Assembly (NCBI GenBank): GCA_024349245.1
Contig: JALDNG010000004.1
Coordinates: forward strand, 7,809,501-7,873,500
Direction: 5' to 3'
Source of the DNA: Neodontobutis hainanensis
Taxonomy: Eukaryota; Chordata; Actinopteri; Gobiiformes; Odontobutidae
Length of the DNA stretch: 64,000 nt
The notes below the pieces were generated by a model. It was not told where the DNA came from. It saw nothing but the letters and a program-made list of their open reading frames with translations, and ran no database searches. The position numbers were made by a program, and so were the translations under genes. Below, piece by piece: positions 54,201 through 62,530 of this stretch (position 1 is its first letter; every line of letters begins with the position of its first letter).

Positions 54201-54810
54201 TTTGTTGTGGAAATATATTTATGTGATGAAAAAGTGGCACACGGTCGCTTTGGTTAAACTGCCAATGTAAAATATTATATTAATGTATTAGAAATGTGTT
54301 TTTTAGTGTTTTAATTTCAAGAGAACATACTTGCACAAGGGCAGCCATCTATAACATTTTAACATTCTATTTTACTGCGCCATCAGTGAAACTTACTGAA
54401 CTCATTTGAAATAAACATTGACCAACTATGGTTTAGAAACAAACTTTCCACTAACAATGAGAATGGCACAAAATAAAATGTGTTTGGTAGGGGGATTCAC
54501 TTCAAAGGAATCCCAGCAACAGTGCTGTCTGTCTAATTTACGTTTTCAAGCACATGCCAAATGTAAAAACCCCAATTTTGAGCAGTGTATAATTACAGGG
54601 AGAGAATGAATGACTATAAATACCCCATCATTACCAGTCCCTCCTGAAGAACATGATCCATAGTGAAGGATAATTAAGGCAAAATATTTCTGATCCTCTA
54701 ACAGACTGTACCATGAATGTGTGCACATGGTGTGTTTACTGTGCATGGGAGGAAATAAGTGTGTGGTTGTGTGCACAAGGCAGGGCAAAATCACAAGGCA
54801 TTTTCCCCTA
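51211..54810. other. intergenic with one enhancer-like patch
   Basis: No gene recognised. The stretch 51340-51760 is balanced and purine-rich at its end, with GCCACTTCCAAGTGC (51556-51570), a near-palindrome containing an NK2-type CAAGTG. From 52020 to 54600 the DNA is AT-rich with no structure noted. Confidence 0.4.
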
Positions 54811-56490
54811 AATATAGTTGTGTTCCTGTGGAGCTGCAGAGTGTGGATACTTCAGGAGAACTCAGACAGAGCAGCTTTAATTGGTTTGCGGAGTCATTAA
54901 TGGAACAGAAGCACAACTCCAGTAAGTGTGTGTTTTGGACTCTGTCAATGCCCTTTAAACAACAGACACATGGAAGTAACTTTGATCAACAAACATGTAG
55001 CAAACAAGAAGATAATAATGAACTTCCTTGTTCAGCCGAGGTCTCTTAAAATAGATCATTTCAACTAGGATACATCAGATTTGAGGATAATATTTCTAGA
55101 TTAGGCCAGCTAATTAGTGCCCCAATATTTGGCACAAAGCTTTGACTAAGGTCCAAATAAGCATATTGTCCTCATTGCAGAGAGGGAAAGGGATTTTTGC
55201 TTTTGTTCTTCACTCAGACTCGGGAAAGGATCTTCTGTTGAGAGACAGAGAAAAACTTTACTGCTCTTCCTGCCTTGCTTTGTTATCTCATCCTCTCTTT
55301 CTTGCTCGATCAAAATGCAAGAATGTCGCTTTGAGTGGCCAAATGAAAGGGAACCCAGCAAACATGACGGGAGACCATGTTTTTTTCTAGTCTAAATGTA
55401 AGCCGTGGCCAGGTTTTGTGTCGAAGGGGGTCTGCACGGGTTGTTGAGTTGTCATGAGTTGCTGCTTGAGCCAGCTGCGAGCTCCTCATCAAGCCAGTTG
55501 TTGTTGAGTTTCTTGTTGCTATTTGTGTTTCAGTGTCGCCTTGTGGAGAGCTTTCCTTTCCCTTTTTGTTTTCCTTTTTCCAAACCAAATCCTCCAACCT
55601 TTTTCTCTATGTCTTATTGCATCCAGGAAAGAAAAGCATGTGACCAAGGCACTGGTCCTTTTCACTGCTATTGTGTCGATGAAACAAGGAGTAAACTAGC
55701 AATGGGGCCCCTCTCTGCTCTTGGGCTCTGGTGACTTGTTGTTGTTGTTGTTCTTGTGTTTCCCCTTCACCCAGGGCTGTGGGACAGCTTTTGTGTCAAC
55801 AGTGGACCATGGCGCAGCCCTCGTGAAGCTAGATAAATGGATTAGAGGGCACAGATATAGTTGGGTATCTTTCAGGAAAGACAACAGTGATGTGGGAAGG
55901 TGAAGGGGGGAAAAGGCAAAGACAGCCATGTTGCAGGACTACAAGGGGTCGAGTAGGTTGTAAGAATAGGCAGCTCTTGCCAAAAAGACAAGACAGTGAT
56001 AAACTTTCCTCCCCATGCAGTCACCTCTAAACCCCCCTTTATTCTTACACATACACACACAATTCCCGCACTGAAATGAATGGACAGCCACAGCAGTGAC
56101 ATGTCTCAGTCGCAGGGGGACATGGTCCTTGTTCTTTAACAAAAGACTGAGGCATTATGGGGGGGCCATGGCCTGTGACAGAATGCTAAATTGTTTTAGG
56201 GTCAACAACTTATTGTCTTTGCATAAAGCACATTTGCATACGTCCCGAGAAGATTTCAGTAGTCCACAAGTGAAAAAAGAGGTACCCCTTTGATTTTTTT
56301 CATTATTATTAAATGGTTTGTTTAAGGGTAACAATAATTTATTTTATATTATTTTGGTAGTCATAAAATTATGAATTATTTTTTATTTGTGCTCACTCAC
56401 CAAAAGTCAATTATACAGTGGTCTTCAGTTGTTGATTAAGAATAGCTCTGCTTTAAAAAGCTGATAGACCCATTGCACACCTCCCACAAA
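54811..56490. other. intergenic, mixed composition
   Basis: No gene recognised despite several 60-109-codon frames between 54759 and 56293; these overlap on both strands and are Ser/Leu-rich from CT-rich DNA. A short (GTT)5 repeat lies at about 55737-55751. Parts (54820-54920, 55400-55560) may be regulatory. Confidence 0.4.
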
Positions 56491-56960
56491 GTATTATCTT
56501 TGCGCTTTATTAAAATGATTTGAGCTCGTCTCATGCCATGCTCTTGATTTCCTCCTCCTCTCCAGTCTCGTGGCCGAGGGCATTGCGCGTGCACACAAAA
56601 GAGAGCGAGCGAGAGAGAACTGGTAGGAAAATGACAGCCTAATTATCAGCTTCAACTGTGCTCATTACCCATTAGACAGTCCACTGTACATCCTCTTACT
56701 AAATGAATAATTTTGTATATATTATGGAAACACAATATTATGGCCTGCAGCTAACGCCTTGGCGCTCACCCCACGCTGTTCCAGTACAAAAGGAATAAAT
56801 GGGACACCGAGAGAGGTTATTTAATTTTAGCCCCCCAAAAGCCATCTTCAAGAGAGGAAGTCGGGTGCAAATGGAGCGCGCGAACAGCGATAGGGTAATT
56901 TAAAAATGCACGCGCAAGGGTTTTACGCACAGATTTAATTTATTATTATGATTTTACGTT
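56491..56960. promoter_or_regulatory. candidate irx1-proximal 3' enhancer
   Basis: About 1.7 kb past the irx1 stop codon. It has TGACAG (MEIS/TGIF site, 56632-56637) two bases before TAATTA (56640-56645), then CATTACCCATTAG (56663-56675). CG-rich patches flank it (GCGCGTGCAC near 56585, GGAGCGCGCGAAC near 56874). Closely paired TALE and homeodomain sites near a developmental gene suggest an enhancer. Confidence 0.42.
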
Positions 56961-58203
56961 GTATGGACATAATTACTAATATTTAAATTACGACCCGAAG
57001 ATAAATATAGACATAACTGGCCACTATTTTATTAATGTATCACAGTGGTGACTAGTGCTTTAAATATATAAATAATAAAATATAATACTTTTGATGATTG
57101 TTTCGTTTTGGATATGCACCTTTCAAATTATTAATTTTGTTCATTAAATTAAACTACAGACTAATAATTGTATTTTTATAGCACATATAAAACGTACAGG
57201 TATGTTAATGATTAATCTTGTCCAGTAGGCTTTCTTTAAATGGTAGCCATAGGCCTTTGTAGCTTTGAGACTGAGCCATATTTAAAACAACGGACAATAA
57301 CAAGTTAACTTGAGTATTAATAGCCTATAACAAAATATAATTTCAGCTATTAAACGGACGTAACGAAATTTCTAATGTCCCTAATGGTTTAGTGGATTTT
57401 GTGCGAGAGAGCATTGTATCGTCTATGAGTCTTTTCGCCTATGGAGGTCGCTGTAATATTGCAAACCCTTCTAAATCACTCCACAGGTTTTGTTCAGTCA
57501 AACGTTTTACCCAGTGGAACAACTCACTTTGCAGCTGTCCATAGTCAAATATCAAACAAAAACAGAACGTGAATGTAATTTTTTTCTTTTTACATTTTAG
57601 TATATTGTCCCTTTTATGCAATGCGACCCAAAGTAACATTGGGCAGATTTGGAAAAGCAAAGCCCAAGTTCAGTTCCTTATTACATTTCACTATGAGCTT
57701 CAACCCCCATTAGGCCTTTGTGTTAAATCAATATTTAGTTTGGTCAGAGTCTGGGGGAAGGAAGGGAAGCAGTTTTTATAGACCAATGATCACTATCAGC
57801 CTAGAACAGACAGGACCCTAAAAATTGTCCTCCTCCCTTCTTTACACTCAAGGCCGAACTCCTTCTTATTAACAAAAAATATTAATAATTCATCTGTGCA
57901 TCGACTTGCCTTTCTGACAGATTAGATTTTAACCATTTGATTTTGTTTGGACTGGGCGTTCCCATATTATTACTTAATGACCTTCCCAGCTGCTCCTGTC
58001 CATTTTCTGTCACTGGCAACCATCTGGACACTTATTAGCACCTCAATGCATCCACGCTGCTTCGCTCAAAACTGGAATAAAATTAAGCCCTGCTTCCAGA
58101 CGCTCTGTATCTACCCCTGCTCCACAGCGAAACAAACCCGTGCGTAATAATGATAATAGTAAGAATAGAGGCTGGGGTTTCGTTTCTCTATAATTTCATT
58201 TAG
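56961..58203. other. irx1 3' flank
   Basis: AT-rich DNA beyond the gene. No gene recognised; frames at 57439-57781 lie on opposite strands over the same bases. Contains TTATTAATAATTCATC near 57884. Confidence 0.5.
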
Positions 58204-58209
58204 TTTATT
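58204..58209 (-). terminator. candidate irx1 polyadenylation signal
   Basis: TTTATT on the plus strand is AATAAA on the gene strand, about 400 bases past the stop. A second copy at 58564-58569 is only 39 bases past the stop and would give a very short 3' UTR. Either could be used; choice is inference. Confidence 0.35.
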
Positions 58210-58607
58210 AGGCAAAATATACGATCTGGACAAATTCCTTCAAGGCTTACTATTTACAAATTTAAATCAGTTGATATTTACATTAAAGAAGGAACACCAA
58301 AAACACAATATAGAGACAAAATAATAATAATTATATATAATAATATTAAAGTAAAAAGCCTACCAAAATGTTCCAGCCTGTCTGGCCAAAGTGGGGAGTA
58401 ACATGGGCGCGATTATAGGCTACACAACAATAGAGGAAGAATCCATCCATCCACAGGATATTACCAAATTATGCCATTTGTTCTGTACCGACTCGTGCTA
58501 CGCTGCGTTATTTCTCATCGTCCTTTTAAAGGGGGAGAAAAGTCTCTCTTTTTCAGTTCTTTCTTTATTGTTCGTTTTCTTTGAAGATAAAAAAAAATGT
58601 ATGACAA

Positions 58608-58665
58608 TCAAGCCGAGGACAGAGCCGTGAGGACGCGTTGCGTGGCGTCTGCTGGACTTCTGGTG
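58608..58665 (-). CDS. irx1: irx1 coding exon 4 (C-terminal)
   Basis: Acceptor CTCTCTGCCTTCCAG ends at 58666. One base completes a serine codon, then TRSPADATQRVLTALSSA and TGA at 58610-58608. Human IRX1 ends TPRILAALPSA; this copy has Gln for the first Pro and Ser for the last Pro. The close fit of frame, length and ending supports the exon, although it has only 58 coding bases. Confidence 0.88.
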
Positions 58666-61600
58666 CTGGAAGGCAGAGAGGATCTAGAGGAAAAAGGAGC
58701 AAAAGGTTGTTAAATACCCCGCCGTGTTTGGACAGCGGCTTTTAATGTGCAACCCACGAGTGTGGGTAGACACTTTGATTTGAACCAGACACAGTTCCCT
58801 CGCCACCATATCCAATCTCTACGACTAGAATATACTAATACTAATACTTATAACGAAACGAAATGCATTACTTTATGATTTAGAAACCATTAGTAGGCTA
58901 TGGCTTAGGCTTGAAACGCAGCCTTTTCCCTTTTCCCTGTTTGGCCAGAGCTTTCCCCTGGGCTGCGGCTCTCCCAGGGGTCTTTAGGAAAAGCACACAG
59001 CCCAGACACAGCGCGTTTTACTCGGTGACTTGATAAGTAGCCACATTCTCCCTAGAGGCGACGAATTAAAGGGGGAGTGGGATGGGAGTCAAGACCCCTG
59101 TCACCCGCAAAACAAATTCTCTTTTATTTAACCGCCTTGATTTTAGTCCTTTTTTATTTATGTGAAATTATTTCCAAACATAAAATATATATTTTTATTT
59201 TTTCAGATTTGAGTTAATCAAAATCAGAATTGTTTTGTGTTTCAATTATTACTGTAGAAATAGTTGTATGGCGTAAATTGTTTCGTAAATCAAATGCTTT
59301 GGTTTACATTTTTACTCTTAGCTGATAAAAGTGCGAAATATTGTCAGTAAAATTATCTACTTTCTTGTAATTAGTGCCATATTTTGTAAGCTACAATAAA
59401 AATGATCTATATATGTGTATAATTTGTTTCTTTTGTTTCCAGCCTTTTTTTTTTTTTACTACGTAGACAGACAAACACGTGTAAACATTCCTCACCTTTC
59501 ATGGAGAGGACGAAAAGAAGATTTGAGGGGCTGTGCTGGAGGAGAATCTGACCTTACAACATTGTCATGGTCTGGAAAACAAAATCAAACACATACAATC
59601 AACTCTTGTTTGTCGTTATAGTGATGGCATAAATGTGTTGTATACGCTCTTTTCGTTTTGAAATGTGTTCATGCAGCAAAGACAAAGCATGGCTGTACCT
59701 ATGTGTTTGGGACTGTGGCTCTCTGCCGGGCCTTTGCTGCTGTCGCTGCTTAGAGCCGCTGCGGCTGCGACCGGGGACACTACCACTGATGTGGGCTGCT
59801 GCTGGCCTGCCAAGTGGTGGTTGTGAGGATGGTGATGGTTTACTCCCAGAAACGACCTCACATTTAGCAGGGAGTTCTGACCCAGAAAAGCGCCGTTCGT
59901 CCAGTTGTGAAACTTGCCTATTTGGCACGTGTATAGTCCGTGGCTGGGCAGAAAAGCGGGGTGCGTTTGGATCTGGTGGTGGGGTGTTGAAGGGTGAGTG
60001 GGCCCAGTTTGAGCACAAGGGGAGGTGGGTTTCTGAGAGGAATTGTCTGGCGTTGTGGCGGTCTCTGCTAAAGACCAGATTTTGGGTTTGTTGTTAGAGG
60101 GAAGGGGAAAGCTCCCGGGTCTGTCCGGGGACAGTACTCGTGTGGTGTTGTTGTTGCTGTCCTGGCTGTCTTTAGTCACTGGGTGAACTGAAATCGGACT
60201 CTTCGCTTTGTCAAAGGCCTCGTGGGCCTGCAGAGCAAAGGCCCGTCGTTTGTCCAAGGTGTCCAGCTCCACACTGGCCCCGCCACTGCTCCTGTGCTCC
60301 CTGCTGCCCTCGGTCGATTTGTCGTCATCGTCCTCATTGCTCTGATCTCCGTCGTTATCGTCTATTTTGTCTATGTCAATGCTCTCCAGGTCAATCTCCT
60401 CCTCGTCTTCGTTTTTCTCTGCCTCGTCCCCGCTTCCGAACAAGTTCCCGTCCTCACCGTCCTCTTTGCTCCTGCTGCCCCATGTTACCTTGTTCTCCTT
60501 TTTGAGTCTCCTCCTGGCGTTGGCGAACCACGTGGACACCTGCGTCAGGGTCATTTTGGTGATGATGGCCAGCATGATCTTCTCGCCTTTGGTGGGATAG
60601 GGGTTCTTCCTGTGCTCGTTGAGCCACGCTTTAAGTGTGCTAGTGCTCTCCCGGGTGGCGTTCTTCGGCCTGGCCGGGTCTCCGTACTGAAACTGACCAT
60701 AAGGGTAAAAGGCCGGAGAGGTGTGGGCAGCGAAGCTGGCAGGATGGACGCCAGGACTGTCCTTCAGATCATACTGTGAGCCCTGTAAAGGTAGAAAAAT
60801 ATGTTAAATATATAAATAAAATATGTACTAAAATCAAACCACGCGTGTAAAGACATTAATGTGTCATATTTTTTAAAGTTTTCTCTGTGGTGCCTAAATG
60901 AAAATGCATTTTTATTTGCAAAAGATGTTCACTTGCTCCTGACTCTGAGCTGTCCATAAACTGAACTTGCTACAAACATATGCGACAGGACTGTGGCACC
61001 TGCTCCTGCACAATGCACTCAAACACACATATCTTTTTTTTTTTTTTTTTTTCATGTCAGTGCAATAAGGGAACAGCCTAAAGAAAGCCTTGTACATGAC
61101 AATGTTTGTTCACTTAGCCTATTTTCAACACACAGACAGCATGCAGATTGTCAGCTTTTGTGTGTACCTGCTAAACTTTCCGTTGCTCTGGGTCTATGTG
61201 CAACTTCACTGTCGCCTTTAAGCCTTATTTGGACACAATTACAACCAACCTACTGACTTGAACTGCAGCAGCAATTTTGGGTAAAACAAAGCATCAGCCA
61301 AATTCTAACTTTACATGGATAGCTATAAGTCAACTGAGGAATCCACGTGATCTATCACCATCAGGTGTATTTTTGGTCAATCCACGTGGGAAAACACACT
61401 TAGAGAAAAACAGTTAGCGCTTCGCAAAAGTTTTGTACCTTTGAAGCCTCTACTTCACACCATTTTATCCAGAAAATAAACAAACATATATGGTTTCAAA
61501 CGCTTTTTAAATATTGATTTTAGGGAAGTGTCGTGGTTATCTGACAGAATTAACTGGAGCTGACACTTTCTTTTCTTTTCCGTGATCCATAAAATATTTT

Positions 61601-62064
61601 TCTATCACGGTTAGCCAATAAAGTTCCCGAAAGTAAACAAAGGGTAATATTTAACAATCAATATAAAAAAGAACACGTATAACCTGGAATTTATTTACGT
61701 TTGTAAATTCCTCGAGTGAAGGTTTGACAGTTTAACTCAGGTGTAATTCATTTACAAAGCAAAGCTTATTCTCAGCGCATAAGAGGACAAGAACCAGGAT
61801 TAACAAAGCTTTTCTTCTTACCATTTGTGAAAAAAGTGCCAGGTCCGCGCTGGTGTAGGGTAAAAATGCGCTGTAGTTGTGTGCGTATGGGTTGGCGTAC
61901 ATGCCCAGTACCGAGGTGACAGCCGCTGCTGTGGCGGATGGGCTTCCCCCGATTTCAGTGCTTCCTCCTCGGGACGAGGGCGTAAGAACTCCCGGTCTGT
62001 CGCTCCCGTACACTGCCTGGGAAGCACTTAAGTACTGCGGGTAGCCGAGCTGCGGGAAAGACAT
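58608..62064 (-). CDS. irx1: Iroquois homeobox transcription factor Irx1 (4 coding exons)
   Basis: Coding exons run 62064-61822, 60782-59699, 59571-59496 and 58665-58608 and join in frame to 486 codons plus TGA. The product is a nuclear DNA-binding regulator of the TALE homeobox superclass, which patterns neural, heart, kidney and other tissue in vertebrates (family knowledge). The N-terminus MSFPQLGYPQYLSA is the Irx1 signature. The homeodomain lies at about residues 117-179 with the TALE loop (NPYPTKGEK) and recognition helix WFANARRR, including the Iroquois-type Ala before the invariant Asn. It is followed by an acidic stretch (about 206-235), the Iroquois motif KPKIWSLAETAT (313-324), HPAFLPSHGLYTC (355-367) and a His-rich run near 396. 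The tail (RSDSPPAQPLKS ... VLTALSSA) matches the Irx1 C-terminus. Length agrees with vertebrate Irx1 (about 480 residues). Start chosen at 62064 because the family begins MSFPQ; the frame stays open a few codons further up but has no family-like sequence there. All introns are GT-AG. Paralogue a or b unresolved. Confidence 0.96.
58666..59495 (-). other. irx1: irx1 intron 3
   Basis: 830-base GT-AG intron. Just inside its 5' end is the palindrome ACACGTGT (59475-59482), which fits the ACAnnTGT site reported for Iroquois proteins. It also has a T tract on the plus strand at about 59446-59457. The rest is AT-rich with no further open frame resembling Irx. Confidence 0.85.
59496..59571 (-). CDS. 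irx1: irx1 coding exon 3
   Basis: A 76-base exon between acceptor TTTTCCAG (ending 59572) and donor GAAAG|GTGAGG (from 59495). Entry phase 1 and exit phase 2 match the neighbours. It encodes HDNVVRSDSPPAQPLKSSF and then RPLHE, clearly related to the human IRX1 tail with its DSPAQQLKSPFQP segment. Splice sites, frame and homology agree. Confidence 0.9.
59699..60782 (-). CDS. irx1: irx1 coding exon 2 (homeodomain exon)
   Basis: Acceptor TTTACAG|GGC at 60783/60782 and donor ATAG|GTACAG at 59699/59698. It encodes residues 82-442 plus the first base of codon 443. It begins GSQYDLKDSPGVHPASFAAH, and carries the whole TALE homeodomain, the acidic region and the Iroquois motif. Reading through the donor would add a short unrelated tail ending at 59616, so the long open frame there is not the true C-terminus. 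Confidence 0.95.
60783..61821 (-). other. irx1: irx1 intron 1
   Basis: 1039-base GT-AG intron. It holds a T19 tract at 61034-61052. Two perfect CACGTG E-boxes lie at 61344-61349 and 61383-61388 with a CAGGTG between them at 61362-61367. A short inverted repeat CCGTGAT/ATCACGG occupies 61580-61610. No coding potential recognised. Confidence 0.9.
61822..62064 (-). CDS. irx1: irx1 coding exon 1
   Basis: Encodes residues 1-81, from MSFPQLGYPQ to the end of the conserved SAFLPYTSADLALFSQM segment. The donor ATG|GTAAGAAG follows at 61821, phase 0. This N-terminal block is strongly conserved in Irx1 proteins and is compact here, lacking the long alanine runs of the mammalian protein. Confidence 0.95.
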
Positions 62065-62530
62065 CTCCACCGCCGTGTTTTTAAACAGCTCTATGGTCCG
62101 GTGGTAAACGAAGAAAAGTGTGAGAGAGAAAAAAGAAAGAAAAAAGGAACAAGGAGAGCGTAGGTAGTGTGCTCACAGCAGACACATGCAGTGGAATGCA
62201 GTCAAAACAAGTCGCTCTTAAATCTCGGCTTCCTCTCTGGTTTTCTTGCGCGCAGTCCGCTGCTGGATGTGATCTGATCAACAATTGCGCTCCAACTGAC
62301 GCGCCTGGCCCTGAGGTCTCCAGGCTGATCTCTCAGATACAATTTGAAGTTGATGCTTTGATTGGCATCCCCTACTTGAGCCCGCAAGCTCCTCCTTGTT
62401 TGGAGCAATGTGGATAATGTGAAGAGAGCGCGCGCATTGGCTGAGGTCTCTCTCCCTCTCTCTCCACTTCTTCCCTCCCTCTCTCTCTCCCCGTGTTTGG
62501 ACTTATTGTATGTTAAATGTTCAAGCATTA
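62065..62530 (-). promoter_or_regulatory. irx1: irx1 proximal promoter and 5' leader
   Basis: Immediately upstream of the start codon. On the minus strand it carries two CCAAT boxes (complement ATTGG at 62361-62365 and 62436-62440), 75 bases apart and in the same orientation. Next to the distal one is a GC-rich GCGCGCGC stretch, then a GA-rich tract (plus-strand CT run, about 62446-62493). No clear TATA box, as is usual for developmental regulators with CpG-rich promoters. Transcription start is not determinable; I would place it between the CCAAT boxes and about 62200. The leader next to the gene is a pyrimidine-rich run (62120-62160). Confidence 0.6.

Noticed and set aside
1..58200. A Sowah-type ankyrin gene, linked to Irx genes in many animals
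   Set aside because: No ankyrin-repeat coding sequence was recognised on either strand; a split gene with very short exons cannot be fully excluded by eye.
59633..60097. 154-codon frame on the plus strand
   Set aside because: Antisense to irx1 exon 2, with no protein family resemblance.
59616..60575. 319-codon open frame taken as a complete gene
   Set aside because: It starts inside the homeodomain and runs past a good donor. The real protein begins in exon 1 at 62064 and ends in exon 4 at 58608.
60222..60779. 185-codon frame on the plus strand
   Set aside because: Antisense to the irx1 homeodomain exon; a shadow of its GC-rich coding sequence.
62065..62070. irx1 start two codons upstream
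   Set aside because: That codon is GTG; the family starts at MSFPQ, matching ATG at 62064.
62202..62528. 108-codon frame upstream of irx1 on the same strand
   Set aside because: Arg/Glu/Ser-rich, created by the GA tract of the promoter; it overlaps the CCAAT boxes.
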